A DNA stretch of 64,000 bases, taken from Gnetum montanum. Lineage: Eukaryota > Streptophyta > Gnetopsida > Gnetales > Gnetaceae. The position numbers were made by a program, and so were the translations under genes. Positions 1-11,730 of the stretch are shown piece after piece. Position 1 is the first letter of the stretch; every line of letters starts with the position of its first letter. The notes under the pieces were generated by a model. It was not told the DNA's origin, searched no databases, and saw only the letters and a program-made list of their open reading frames with translations. Where the stretch lies: NCBI GenBank assembly GCA_015680685.1, contig MNCI01007809.1, positions 131,174 through 195,173 on the forward strand, in the 5' to 3' direction.

Positions 1-193
1 ACACATCATACACCTCATCTAGACTAAACCATACGTGACATATGCAAAACTAGTCTAGATGGGAAGACAGCGAACTGTGACCTAAGGCTAACTATCTAGG
101 TGCTACAACTAGTCCATCTACGGAGTTCGACAGGATCGCGCGTGCGACGCTCGTTTCGTATGGTTGAGTGTAGGGGTACCTCACCACTCATCA
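1..193 (+). mobile_element. Family A LTR, 3' terminal part (cut by window start)
   Basis: The last 193 bases of an LTR in plus orientation, ending in CCACTCATCA. The same sequence in reverse opens the LTRs at 20300, 48287, 53053 and 59216, and the match is closest to the 59216 copy. The base after the end (194 onward) is not a primer-binding site, so this is the 3' LTR of an element lying to the left, or a solo LTR. The element body is outside the window. Confidence 0.8.
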
Positions 194-229
194 GTATGGC
201 TTCAACGAAGAACTTCCACATGAACCTTT

Positions 230-425
230 TTATTATAAATATCTCTATATCCCATCTTTTTTCATAGATTGCTAGTATTGGTAAAGGAATTCCTAGGGCA
301 ATATTTCTTATAGACATAAAACATTAGCATTCAAATCTTGTAACTTCATTAAGATGCATATATATCAATACTCATTCCAGTTCAAAGTCCATGGTGAACA
401 TAGCGAATGTTGTTTTTCACTAGCT
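230..425 (-). pseudogene. CCR4-type exonuclease/deadenylase N-terminal fragment, copy 1
   Basis: Minus-strand translation gives a decayed match to the start of the endonuclease/exonuclease/phosphatase (EEP) domain of CCR4-like poly(A) nucleases. It has a CSPWTLNWNEY segment (family: CPSWALxWxYR), then LQDLNANVLCL before a stop where the family has QEV. Three or more stops interrupt it and no start is visible. It corresponds residue for residue to the plus-strand copy at 14228-14470. It could be a retrocopy of a host gene or cargo of a dispersed repeat. It cannot be the APE-type endonuclease of a LINE, because the surrounding residues are those of CCR4. Confidence 0.6.
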
Positions 426-639
426 TAGACTTTAATTTTTGTTCCTAGATTTTTTTTCTAAGTTCTTTTTCCTCATAGATATCATGCACCTTGTCAAAAA
501 AATATTAGGATTCTCCATGATGTTATTTTTCATAATTTGGTTGCAAGCTAAATTGATATACATCTTCATGATCATTCTAGTTCACCAACTAATGCTTTAA
601 CTACTTTTGAATCGATAAGAACTAACTAAATTACCTAGA

Positions 640-1203
640 TTCTTAACAACCTTTATACTCCCCTTAAGACATTAACTTTGGTATTATAACTAATGATATA
701 CTAGGGTTAGTAATCTAATACTCACTATCATCATAAACTAAGCATTTAATCCTAAGGTCCAAGATGGTTAAAAAGATTAGATTTGTTAATCCTAGAAATT
801 AAATCATTAGGCATGGGTAGCTATCTAATTTATAGTTTCTTAAAATAAAATTTAAGGTTTCACCTAATTATCTAGTAGCTAGATGATAAATTTGACCTCA
901 TCATTGAGTTTAGAAAGCTGAAAAGTATTGGAAATGATTATACATATGTTAGAAACAAACATCGTATGCCCGAGTTATGCTAAAATTTAGCCTCTAGGCT
1001 TCTTAAGGCATCCTATTGGGTAAGGAGTAAAAACTAATTTTTGAAGCTTCATGGAGATAGTCTGACTTTACCATTGCCTCTAAAAGATTAAAATCTATAG
1101 AAAAAACCTCTTCATTCAACAAATAAGAATTATAGAATCGAAAGTTATGGTTTTTAAATTCCAAAACTTTGAGCATAGAAAATGAGACTTCTTGAGTGGT
1201 CAT
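640..1203 (-). repeat. Body of 5S-headed dispersed module, copy 1
   Basis: Reverse complement of the module at 13438-14200. The two align through a shared stretch reading AAAAATTAGTTTTTACTCCTT on one strand (1026-1046 and the 13570s). A short open frame at 1003-1203 (minus) has a peptide ending near KISFYSLP that is also seen, with stops, in the other copy. This suggests both descend from a once-coding sequence. The segment links the 5S-like head to the CCR4-like fragment at 230-425. Function is not recognised. Confidence 0.5.
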
Positions 1204-1262
1204 CCATCCCAGTACTACTCTAAATGAGCATGCTTAATTAGAGAATTTTTATCTCATTTGTT
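1182..1262 (-). other. 5S rRNA-like sequence (decayed), copy 1
   Basis: Read on the minus strand, this has TTAAGCATGCT, then AGAGTAGTACT, then GGATGGATGACC and GAAGTC-like sequence in the order and spacing of the second half of plant 5S rRNA, where the internal pol III promoter lies. Only about the 3' two-thirds can be recognised, with several substitutions and a gap, so it is not a working 5S gene. Such heads are known from 5S-derived SINEs and from Cassandra TRIM LTRs; which of these applies is open. Confidence 0.55.
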
Positions 1263-1974
1263 GCTAGAATGTCAATTTGAATTAACTATTAAATTTTACT
1301 ACTTTATAACATTTATACTTTTTCCACCTAAATTTCCATCAATTTTTGAAAACTTCCTCATCAACTAATGACAAATTTTTGATGGCTAAAATTACCAAAG
1401 GAGGAAAATTTTCTAGTTCTAGTGGTGTCCATGGCATGCTAGAGGATATGGGTTTTTCTAGCACTAACAATGTCTGGGACATGGGAAAGAAAATAAGGTT
1501 AGTATGATGGCAATGTTTGATGAGGATTGCATGGTAGTGTAGATAAGGTTTTTTTAATAGGGTTGTAGATTATGGATAGCAGACAGTGGAAGGCAAGCAT
1601 GCAAACAATGGATGGTAGGTAGGTGGATGACAAAAAATAGTAGTGATAATAAGTAGCAGTGTAGCGAATGGTGGTGAGGCTAGGTGGTGACTGCGAGGAT
1701 GGTTGTTACTACCCTAGGCTTTACTTGGGGACATCCCTAGGGCTGTGCCTAGGCTATGTTGCCCAATGCAAGATTGTATCACCCTACAAGGATCTATGTC
1801 ACCCTTAACGAGCTAGCACAGGCCAATGTAGGGCTATGAAAGCCCTTTTAGGGTCACATAGTCTAAATTTTAATTAATTTAATTTTTTCCAAGAGGCCAA
1901 CTTGTCTCGTAGAATAGGGGGGGGGGAGGGGGGAGTGGATTTGTCACCCTCCACGTAATGCACCACGTGTAGAG
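1263..1974. other. No gene seen; contains a G-run
   Basis: AT-rich to mixed sequence without a supportable reading frame. Positions 1917-1934 are an almost unbroken G tract (18 bases with one A). 1700-1860 is locally GC-richer with short direct repeats. No element end was identified here. Confidence 0.4.
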
Positions 1975-2345
1975 GAGCCAAAGAGTCACTACAGGGGAGA
2001 CAAATCTGAAAGTCAAAAAGCCAAAGAGTCACTACAAAGGAGCTAAATCTCTATTTGATTGACACCCCCTAACCTTTGGGCTCCCCATTTCATCTCTTTG
2101 TATTTTCTCACGCACATGCACCATGTGCAGGGAACCCAAAGAGTCACTGCAGGGAGCTGAATCTCTATTCAATTGATGCCCTCGACCTCTGGGCTCCCTG
2201 TTCATCTTTTTGTATTCTCTCATGTGCATGCACCATGTGCAGGGAAGCCAAAGAGTCATTACAGGGGAGACAAATATTTATTTGATTGATGCCCCAACCA
2301 CTAGGCTTCCCATTTGTTTTTTCGTATTTCCTCACATGTAGGCCC
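1975..2345. repeat. Tandem repeat, unit about 114 bp, about three copies
   Basis: The block CCAAAGAGTCACTACAGGG recurs at about 1977, 2021, 2136 and 2248. The last two intervals are 112-115 bases and each carries GGGCTCCC and a CATGCACCATGTGCAGGGA segment. The first copy is shortened to about 45 bases. The short open frames through it on both strands are a side effect of the repeat and not genes. Confidence 0.7.
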
Positions 2346-2600
2346 CAACGTGGATAACCAATAAATATTTATTATTATAAATGATGGGTAATGTTAAATA
2401 GTTATTATTATTATAAGTGGTGACAGTTCAATTATAGTAATAATGAATATTTTTTATTATAAATAGTGGCCAATAAGGAATATTTATTATTAATAAAAAT
2501 GATGACAGTTACGATCATGGTGACGATTAGGGTGATGACGGTTTTCATGTGGTACAGTATTTATAGATATTGAACTTGGCCATTGTCCTACAAGATTAAG
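2346..2600. repeat. AT-rich low-complexity block
   Basis: Repeats of ATTATTATAAATGATGG-like units, followed by GATGACGGTTTTC-like sequence. Nothing coding is seen. It probably flanks the left end of the Helitron, whose exact 5' end could not be fixed. Confidence 0.5.
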
Positions 2601-3199
2601 AGGTGAAATATTGGAATTTCTGCATTTTCAGAAACATGGATCTTGCTACTATTCATCCCAATAGAGAAGACGAAGAACACTCTCTTCAAGATTAGCAACA
2701 ACAATCATCTACTGCAACAAGCAATACAATTCATGGAGGTCATGGTAGTGGGCATGCATGTGGGCATGGCTGAAGAAGAGGACAACCACAAATTATAAAA
2801 ACTAAAAATCCAGAATCGATGACTATAGAGGAGAGAAGACAATTTCTAAAATGAGAAGCAAAAGAACATGAACAATAATGACAACTAATTCTACGAAATT
2901 TAGGAGTATGTAATTTATGCATTTTTTAATATTTCAAAAAAAAATATTTATCATAGGGAAATTTTCTCATTTTATTTACATACTTACATTGCATAAAGTT
3001 TTTTAGGTTACGTCAACTTCAAATCACCTCTCATCACTTGGAAATTCATCCAATGCAATGATCCACATTATTGATACTAATAATATAAATAATCAAGAAG
3101 AAATGTAGGTTGGTGTTTGCCCATACTCAAGTTGGTAAATAGTTTAATTCAATTTTTAGTTTAAATTTTGAAACATTTTTTGCAGGACATTAGAANAGG

Positions 3200-4195
3200 A
3201 AAGTACAAAAATTGCTCAAGCAATACATAATTTTAATACTACAGTTAGAAGTCTTACAAATCCACGTTCTTGTAATGTATGCAACAAAATGTTTCTTAGC
3301 ATATTATTGGATTCAACCAGAAGTAGAGGACCCACATGTAATGGGTGCATTAAAGAAAAGAAACATAATATTCTTGATAGTTTTGGTTGTGAAATCAAAC
3401 AATTTTTTTTTGAAAATAACATGGATCCTAGTATCCAACCATCTATCCTAGGCTATTTAACTAAGGTTGAAGAAATGTAATTGCAAAAATCAATCCCATT
3501 TTACAAGTTAAACATGTAGTTGGTGGACAGTTCAAGTATAAAGGTCACACAATTAGCTTTGCTAAGGATGTCACATAGATTACTAAAAGACTTCCTCTTA
3601 GAATTAAAGACATTCCTTTCTTGATATTGAGAACAGTAGATCAAATGTGCACCGAGTATAATTTCATTGTCAACAAGAGATAGGTTTATGAAGATTTGAT
3701 TTTTAAGAAGGTAAATGATCCATACTATCAAGATGTCAAGATCGATATGCATGCATTAGATGATGTTGCTAATACTGGTGATGTTAACATCTTCCATACC
3801 ATTTCTTATATTCCATTGTCAGAAAAGGATGGAGAAATGAGATTACAATTTCAAGGTCCTTTACTTCATACAGATGAAGAAAACATTATTGGTCACACAT
3901 CATCAGTTGCACAATGTGTTGGAATTATAAGAAAGAAAATTGATTGGATAAGAGCATGGAAGCATAATCTATCATTGTAGAATTTAGATATTTCTTAGTG
4001 GCCTTCCATGTCTGATTCTCCTATTAATGAGTTTAACATGATGGGGTTGTTTATGATGGCATTTACAAGTCTTTTTCCTAAAGGAAAATGTGATTTTCTT
4101 GAGCATAGAGCTAAAGATGTAAAATTGCATGAATATGCAAAACATATTATTTGCTACAAAGATGGTAGATTTGGATGTCACAAGCGATTCAAGTA
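3200..4195 (+). pseudogene. Helitron N-terminal (Helitron_like_N) coding remnant
   Basis: Translation shows a CNVCNKMFLS start and a CNGC motif, then FFFENNMDPS, LTKVEEM and GGQFKYKGHTISFAKDV. This is the conserved run of Helitron Rep-helicase proteins before the Rep domain (family: LT.VEEMLIA then GGQ..Y.GH...F.QD). After 3700 come NDPYYQDV and IPLSEKDGEMRLQF. After 4008 comes NEFNMMGLFMMAFTSLFPKG, typical of the region leading into Rep. Stops at 3478, 3681 and 3978 break it. It is joined in series with the Rep remnant downstream. Confidence 0.75.
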
Positions 4196-4479
4196 AATAT
4201 TAATTTTCTATTTGTTTGTTATTATCATTATTTATTATGTTTTTATGACATGTAAGCAACTATGTGTCATTTATTTGTAGGTATTATATCTATAATATCA
4301 TTAGAAGGAGATAGGAAATGGAATCTACCGTTGTATTTTTTTAAAAAAATATTGTTAATGCATCCATAACTATTGAAGAACTATGAGAACAATTGAATAA
4401 TGCTCCATCACATGTCATTGTTGATAATTTAATGTGATATGGTACATCCATTCATGGTACACCATCTTATTAGAGAAAA

Positions 4480-6000
4480 TGTAAAGCAAAGCTAACTTAC
4501 ATGGTGAATCAATTGGGAACACCTACTATATTTTTTACTCTGAGTGCGGAGATCTCTATTGGCTTGAGTTGCATAATCTAATGGAAGGAGATCCACCTGA
4601 GAACTCATCTAAACTCAAACTTTAGAGGCAAAGTAATATCATAGAAAATTTGCATATAGTTGAAGAGTTTGTGCATCATTGTCACATTTCCTTTCTTAAA
4701 ATAGTTTTGATGAATGAGTTCCATGTTGTTGACCATTGGACATGATATGAGTGGCAACATCATGGATCTCCACATGTGCATGGTTTCTTGTGGATACAAG
4801 GTGCTCCAAAGGTAGATGAGCTTGACATTAATTATCCTCATGTCATGCATAGGGCAAAGAAATTTTTTGATTCAATTACAAATGCATGGAATCCAAGATT
4901 TACAGTAAATGGACATCTAAATAATGTAAGTTCTCATTTATCTTTTTTATTTCTACACAATTTTTTTTTGTTGATATTGCTTAGAATACAAAGATATTAA
5001 TTTCTCCATTGTTACTTCTTTCAATTTGTCTTCTCACTTAAGCTTTACGTGTAAATATGTTACGTCATCCATGTGAGTTGACTGCTGAACAATTACAATG
5101 TATGGATTTGGAAATTGATTATGCTGATTTGCTTAATGTTGTTTAAAGATATACTGTATTCAAACTTGATGCATGCTTACAAAAATGTAATGGCAAAGAA
5201 GTTTGCAGGTGTCACTTTTTAATCAAAATGTTGTATCATTACTATTTCCTCATCATTACATTTATTTTTATTAGCAACTAAAATTTAATTTATCATGGGA
5301 AAAAATATATAGATATTCAAATTTTGCATTTTTCAATTCTAGGTACAATGTTCCTTGGTCATTATCTTTAAAATCAACTCTTTAGAGAGATTTAGCAAAT
5401 AATAATGAGATTACTTATGTTCCTTGAAGAAACGATTCAAGGCTTAATGTTTATAACAAAATGATGCTTCATACAAGAGGGAAAATACATATTTTTAGCT
5501 AGTAACATCATGATATGTTGTCATAAAATATATTGCAAAATATGCAACTAAAATAGAGAAGAAATCACAATCTTTTTGTGACATGTTATTGCAAATTTTT
5601 GAGTCAAGAGATCCTCATGAAGATGCTCTATCAATCTATAGAAGGATCATGATGGATGCTGTTGCAGATAGAGACATGGATGCTATAGAGGTTTGTCACA
5701 TGTTGTATGAGCTTCCTTTGATAAACTATAGTTGTGTTTTCTGCACACTCAATGTTTCTTGACAAGTATACAAAAAAGTTCAAATTAATTCAGATGAAAC
5801 TGATGAAGATAAAAACTACACAACTCTTATTAATATGTATCAAAAAAATCCACTTTCAATGAAAGGTGTCTCATTGCTGCAGGCTTTTAAAAAGTACAAT
5901 TGCAACATGAACAATAAATCCAATCCAAATTGGAATCCGCATCACCCAGAGCTAGATGCTATTTTCAGATATTATCCCAAGTTTCTCATCCCACCAAGGT
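4480..6000 (+). pseudogene. Helitron Rep (HUH endonuclease) remnant
   Basis: At 4744-4800 the translation reads YEWQHHGSPHVHGFLWIQG, the HUH metal-binding motif of Helitron Rep (family: QxRGxPHxHxLLW); both histidines are present. 4830-4920 reads on through VMHRAKKFFDSIT. A GTAAGT donor at 4926 and an AG acceptor at about 5043 suggest an intron, after which MLRHPCELTAEQLQCMDL resumes the family pattern. 5420-5760 keeps RNDSRLNVYNKMML, CDMLLQIFESRDP and a DRDMDAIEVCHMLYELPL segment in shifted frames. Rep would nick DNA through tyrosines; the tyrosine pair was not located with confidence. Confidence 0.75.
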
Positions 6001-6399
6001 AAGAAGAACAAAAATGGATTGAATACTATTGGGCTATGTTGTCATTACATTATCTATTTAGAGATGTGAAGCGAGATCTTGGTTCTAATGATGAGGATAT
6101 TAAAATAAAATGGTTGTCTATTCAACATCTGTATGTAGCATCAAAGATTAATACTAAAGAAGAATTTTAGTGAGCTTTAGAGGAAGAAAGACAATTTGTA
6201 GATGTAACTTCCTAGGTGCAAGATCATGAGGAATATGATTTTGAAATCCTCAACTATCATCTCTTATTAGCAAGTCATTTTTAGAGAATAGAAGTGGAGA
6301 TGCTTGGGCTATGAGATGTTGATAGAATGCATAACTAGACATTACAATATCTAGGAGAGGATGTTGCAAAATTTGCTACAAGTTTTATTGCCAACAATA

Positions 6400-7830
6400 A
6401 ATCATCTTGGTCCATGATTGTTATTGATCGTGACTATAGTGCGTACGATTTTGATAAGTTGGGTGTAAAGCAAAAGAAGTGCTACAATAAAATTGTAGGC
6501 CACATGATGTTTTCATAGTCAATAGATGAAGTTGTTTCCCATTTAATAATGATTATCCAAGAAACAGCTGGTATGGGAAAGTCATTTCTCATAGGCATGC
6601 TTCATAATGCTTTCATGAAATACTACAACGAAAAACATAATGCTTTACTTGTAATGGCACCCATAGGAGCTGTAGCATTTAACATTAATGCAACAACCAT
6701 TCATTCCTATTTGAACATTGGAATAGGTGCCTAGATAGAACTCTCTTCATCTGCAAAGATAAGTATGCAACATTGACTATCACAGGTAAGATATATAGTA
6801 ATTTATGAAATGAGTTTTGTTGGAGGAAGATTATTACAAAGCATTGATAGACGACTAAGAGAAATTTTTTCAGAACATCACAATGAAGTTTTTGAAGGAA
6901 GTTCAGTTATATTAATAGGTGATTTGGGTTAGCTTTCTCCTGTGTTTGATGTTGTACCTTATGCATCCAAAAATCTAGATATTATAGGGGTTTGGGAATC
7001 ATTTGATACATTTGTTGTTTTAGATGCAATTTTTCATCAGTCTGGAAATGATCCTCAACAACAAAGATTCAGGGAAGTATTAATGCATATCAGAGAAGGA
7101 AAAAGCCATGATGAAAATTATAATTTATTGGCTACTCAAATGAATCTTCCATCCACTTTGAGTGGATTAAACGATTTTGAAGAATTAATGCACTTATATG
7201 ATACAAAGGATAAAGTCTATTCACACAATAAGAAGATGTTGCAAACAATGCATAGACCTGTTGCATTGTGTGTAGCAGATAGAGATCCCCATAGATTCAG
7301 AATCTCAAATGATGATAGTAATGATATAGAGCACTCTCTACTTATATGCAAAGATGCAAGGGTAATGCTTACCATTAACCTTTGGCTAGAAGTAGGATTT
7401 CTGAATGGTGCACTTGGCACAATTCACAGTATTATGTATCCTCAAGGTAAATAGCCACCTACATTATCATCATACGTTATTTTTGATTTTGACTCCTACA
7501 TTGGATGTGCATTTGATAATGGTAATCCTCATCATGTGCAAATTATACCTGTGGTCTAAGGAGCATCTTGTCAGATACTATTACGATTGGCATGGGCCAT
7601 GACTATTCATAAATCTCAAGGAATGACACTAGATAAGGCTACTATTGACATTGGTTCAAGAGAAGTTATGGGTCTAACATTTGTTTCATTATTTAGAGTC
7701 AAGACCATTGATTCTTTGAAGATTCATCCTCTCTCTATGCAAAGATACAAAAAGATTTCACATGCTAAATTGCATAGGAAGTTCATTTTGCGCAATTGGA
7801 GGATTAGGCATATTGAGTTCACAGTTATCG
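6400..7830 (+). pseudogene. Helitron PIF1-like helicase remnant
   Basis: A superfamily 1 helicase fused to Rep in Helitrons. Walker A is ETAGMGKS (6560s; usual GTAGTGKS), followed by VMAPIGAVAFNI and TTIHSYL. Walker B reads IVIYEMSFVG (6790-6830), so the expected Asp of DEMS is Tyr. GDLG then stop then LSPV follows at 6919. The long open stretch 6942-7454 has ARVMLTINLW and LNGALGTI. 7587-7700 has LAWAMTIHKSQGMTLDKATIDIG, split here only by wording. Stops at about 6733, 6931, 7453 and 7560 show decay. Confidence 0.85.
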
Positions 7831-8041
7831 TTGTATTTTACCTTTTGCTCAATGTTATTATACAGCTCTGTAATGTTTGTTGCAATAATTGTGCAATGTA
7901 TTCCTTCATCAACATATACGAAATATATAAACTTTTATTTTAACAAATTTATGTTTACTAGTATATATTATTCAGAATGCAAATAGTGATGATAACTTAA
8001 AAAATAAAAAAAAATAATCCACAAAACTGCTCCACTAGCTT

Positions 8042-8064
8042 AGATATATATATATATATATATC
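8042..8064. repeat. (AT)n microsatellite
   Basis: An uninterrupted AT dinucleotide run directly left of the foldback element. Confidence 0.9.
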
Positions 8065-8070
8065 TATAAA

Positions 8071-8453
8071 TTGGCCTAGATGATTTTTTAAAAAAATGAT
8101 TTTAACCAAGCCCGACTACTGGACGAGGTAACAAGATAACTAAAAATGAAATCACTCATTCCTCCTCTATTTCTCTACCACTTACCCAATTTAGTTTTAC
8201 CCTCACAATTAAGTTTGCTCTTTCTTTCTTTGTTCATGGTGTTTTTGAGCATTATTTATGCAAGAGATTTATTTCTCAAAAACACCATGAACAAACAAAC
8301 AAAGATCAAACTTGACTAAGAGGGTAAAAATAAATTAGGTAAGCGATAGATAAACAGAGGAGGGATGAGTGATTCCATTTTTAGTTATCTTGTTATCTCG
8401 TCTAACAGTTAGGCTTGGTTAACATCATTTTTTTATAAAATCATATTGGCCAA
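8071..8453. mobile_element. Foldback MITE-like element
   Basis: About 383 bases made of two inverted arms of roughly 180 bases (8071-8257 and 8277-8453) around a short loop. The ends are TTGGCC and GGCCAA. The arms pair over most of their length, for example TGTTCATGGTGTTTTTGAG with its complement near 8277. It has no coding capacity, as expected for a non-autonomous DNA element. No clear target duplication can be read, and an N at 8454 sits right after the right end. The superfamily is unknown. Confidence 0.75.
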
Positions 8454-8499
8454 NCTCATGTTAAATTTTTAAACATTAAGTTTTTTTCTTAAAAAATTT

Positions 8500-9694
8500 A
8501 ATAGTATTTTATTCTCCCTACCTTGGCAATTGATGTGGTGGTTCAACAGATGATGGGATAAGGTTTGGTTGGCTAAGAAAATGTACTACATTCGATTCTT
8601 GCCCTTAAATTTTTAACTTTATATATATATAAAATTTAATAATGATTAATTTAATAATTTAATAATTTATTATTTTTATAGTGTACACATAACAAGAAAT
8701 TTTAAACATTGACATCTCTTAAAGTGTATCTTTGATTAGGACAAAATTTCTATTGTTGGAATCGTCATGACAAGTACTACACATTGGGCATGGTCTTAAG
8801 GTCAAAACATGAAGTTAGATTTTCAAGATTTGAAAGGTTCAAAATATCTTATTTTATCAAAAATGACATTACTAGGTTGATATATAGACAACATGAAGAC
8901 TTCTAAATGACTTGGATGATTATAAATGACATACCAACCCTTAAAATAAATTATATAATACTTTTATGTTATAAATTAGTAAGTATGATGTAGGCCTACT
9001 TTCTTGGATCATGGTTATACCTTAGCAAGATACTAAGAAAACGGGTAGCAAAGTAAAGCATCATAACATTACCTACTAAGTATTGATTTTCCTATTGATC
9101 TCATGGTAATAACCCTGAGTAGGGATGGGACAATCTTATGGTTAGGTTGACCTTCCTTAAACTTACCAATACATAGGTCCTAGATAATATGAGTATTGCC
9201 AAGTTATAAAGGTAAGTACTGCTAAGTTACAAGGTGTTCAAGAATATTAAGCTCCAAATAAGACAAGGTCTACTTAGGTCATGGTTACTAATCTTTTGGG
9301 TGAAACTTAACAATGATCTTAATTAATTAACATTTCTAGAATTACTAAAAAATGGGTAAGAGTTACTTGGATTGGTGTCTCCTTATCTTACCAACATATT
9401 TTGCAGTTGATAAATTTTGGTGAGGCATAATCAAATCTCCCTTAGTTAATGATATCCATGAAAGAATTTTTTTTTTAGTTGGTGGGATCTATGTCTCTTG
9501 TAGATGTCTGATCCATTGTCCATGAAAATCAATGGAAAGGTATCTTCTAGCTTACATGGATCATCTCAAGCATAAGGTTCATTTGGTGATGGTCCATGAA
9601 TCTTCCTAGATTATGGCTCCATGTTTCATCATTGGATTATCAACAATCCTTGATTCTAATTGGCCCTTAGATTGTGATTTTCTCTAATACCAAA
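8500..9694 (-). mobile_element. Family B LTR element, internal region, minus-strand copy
   Basis: Non-coding sequence that is the reverse complement of 11731-12480, with good agreement from the primer-binding site to an AT-rich tail. The primer-binding site (reverse of TTGGTATtAGAG, complementary to initiator tRNA-Met) is at 9682-9693, right next to the LTR. No gag or pol motifs are seen, so this is a non-coding (LARD/TRIM-type) or truncated element. Confidence 0.65.
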
Positions 9695-10270
9695 TGTGAC
9701 ATCCCATTCCCAACTATCATGGAAAATGTCAAATATACATCCTTTTAGACAATATGTGTAATACGATAATGTGGAAAACATCAAATACATGTAATATTTG
9801 ACATTATGTGTAAAGGAAATAACAAGACAAATGCAAAAGGAAAAAGAAAAAAAAATATTTATTGATACAAAATAGTGTACCTAGGTCATGCTATGAGAGT
9901 TCTTTTGGGTTATTCCCCTTCGACATCTATCCCTTAGAGGCTATCCAACACTGCCACTACAGTTAGGCCTATCACTTGGCTATAAGGAATGGTGAGTCCT
10001 CTTCCTATCCCACTTCACCTAGCACCTATTACTTATCTTAACAACTCTACAAATCCATTCTAATATGACCTCTAATGCCTAAGCATAAATACCTTACGTT
10101 AAACCCCCAAATTTTATCATGAAAGACATGTCTATTATTAGAATGTGTCCTTTCAAATATTAATTACAAATTTTCCTTTTAGGTGTTTTTATAGTAATTA
10201 CAACATTTTTTATGAAGTGACAACATCTTCATTATGTAGCTACACCATTCAAGAATGGGGACATGCCACA
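9695..10270 (-). mobile_element. Family B LTR, minus-strand copy (5' LTR)
   Basis: 576 bases starting TGTGACATCC and ending CATGCCACA, the terminal inverted repeats expected of an LTR. It is the reverse complement of the LTR at 11158-11730. The internal side with the primer-binding site is on the left, so this is the 5' LTR of a minus-strand element whose 3' LTR is missing. Confidence 0.75.
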
Positions 10271-10796
10271 AGGTCTACCAATCTAAAGGGTTGCAAGTCA
10301 TGGTTTCATTATAGTTTGGAAGTCATAAGTCATTACAGATCACATGCACTCATAGTCTAATTAAAAATCAAATTTGTAAAAGGCATAAATTTTAATGGAG
10401 AGATGAATGAAAATTTAGGGTTATATAAAGGTTAGATGTATCTATAATATAATCATCTTTCCTTGACATTGCATTGTAAGCTCACATGAGAAAAAGAGTG
10501 TCTTAATTACGAGATCAATTATTATTACTTACTTTGTGCATTATGAGTAGGAATTACGAGAGTGAGAGAGAATTTTCTTGGGTCTTAATTTAGATCCTTG
10601 TGACATGATTTATCTTCTAGCATTGTACTTTGATTTTGGCATCGAATGAAAAAGTTTACTTTCTTGTTCATGCATGCTTCTCTTTTGATTTTATCATTGT
10701 TAATATCTAAGGAAATTTAGATGCTTATTAGGAGTGGTCATTACAAAAATGGCTAAATGACTCAAGTGTTGGTTGAATTGGAAAATGTTTCTTTCT
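10271..10796. other. Unassigned sequence between LTRs
   Basis: AT-rich, with no supportable coding or repeat signal apart from a TATATAAAGG at about 10421. It separates the family B LTR from the copia-like LTR. Confidence 0.3.
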
Positions 10797-11117
10797 TGTT
10801 GGAATAAGCTCCAATACAAAATATAAATGTTATCTAGCTCAAAATTTTTTAATAAAAAATCATGTAGTATGCTAAGGGAATTTTATCAATGTCTTTAAGT
10901 TTATGCCAAATAGTTATGTTTGCATAAATTTATTTTGATAAACTGTAAGAGAAATACATTCTCTCCTATTAACTAATCTATGTATGAGGCAATGTATTAG
11001 ATCGATGTTTCTTATTACAATTTGTTACATTTTTGTATTGTTGTTCTTGTATCCATTAATGTTGTAAAGAGTATTTAGCTTAAATGTCTTAAAAACCCCA
11101 TAATTTGGTATCAAGAT
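10797..11117 (+). mobile_element. Copia-like solo LTR end with primer-binding site
   Basis: A 304-base segment from TGTTGGAATAAG to ACCCCA (10797-11100) has the TG...CA ends of an LTR. It is followed after five bases by TGGTATCAAGAT (11106-11117), a near match to the initiator tRNA-Met binding site. Only about 40 bases of internal sequence follow before the family B LTR. No partner LTR was found, so the assignment to copia is tentative. Confidence 0.4.
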
Positions 11118-11157
11118 GTGATGGTTTTATGTTTGTATCTTATGAAGTAACACTTGG

Positions 11158-11730
11158 TGTCACATCCACATTCTCAAATGATGTTGTTGCCTAATGAAGA
11201 TGGTATCTCTTCACAAAAAATGTTATTGTCATCTTAACAAGACCTGAAAGGGTAGTTGTGATCAAGACCCAAAAGGGCATGTTATAATAATGAACATGCC
11301 TCTTAAGCTAACCTTTGGGGGTTTGACCTAAGGCATTGATACCTGGGGTTAGAGGTTATGCCAGCATGGAGTGGTAGAGCTAGTATAGGCAAGTTATTGG
11401 AAGCTGGGTGAAGCAGGACAAGAAGTGGACTGGTCATCCCTTTTGGCCAAGTTATAAGCCTAACCATGGTGGCAGTGTTAGATTTCCTCTAAGGGATAGA
11501 TGCCAAAGGAAGAAAACCCCAAGGAACACCCTCAAAGCATGACCTAGATACACTTTTCAACATAAATAAAGCATTCTTTTATTTCTCTTTCTACATTTTT
11601 CCTATTATTTCCTTTATACATAATGTTGAATATCACATATATTTTACATTTGGTATATTTTCTTCATGCACATAATGTCTAATATATCATATATTTGACA
11701 TTTTCCATGACATTAGGGGAAGGGATGTCA
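11158..11730 (+). mobile_element. Family B LTR, plus-strand copy (5' LTR)
   Basis: 573 bases from TGTCACATCC to GGGATGTCA, with matching terminal inverted repeats, followed at 11735 by TGGTATCAGAG, the initiator tRNA-Met primer-binding site. It pairs in inverted orientation with 9695-10270. Its first two-thirds match 63602-63946 in direct orientation. Confidence 0.8.

Larger units (their letters stand above)
2640..7945 (+). mobile_element. Decayed autonomous Helitron
   Basis: A plus-strand series of coding remnants in Helitron order: an N-terminal Helitron-like domain, an HUH replication-initiator (Rep) domain, then a PIF1-like helicase. Introns with GT-AG ends seem to be present. At least a dozen stops and frame breaks make it non-autonomous today. 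The 3' end with a hairpin plus CTRR was not resolved; CTAG-containing sequence near 8035 is a weak candidate. An N stands at 3196. Confidence 0.85.

Noticed and set aside
1182-1262. Functional 5S rRNA gene
   Set aside because: Only the second half is recognisable, with many changes, so it is noted as 5S-like only.
2032-2285. Open frames on both strands across the 114-base repeat
   Set aside because: They follow from the tandem repeat and have no protein-family pattern.
8515-8620. Possible tRNA-derived SINE (GGTGGTTCAA and ATTCGATTC resemble pol III boxes)
   Set aside because: Box A is weak, no cloverleaf could be drawn and the segment belongs to the family B internal end.
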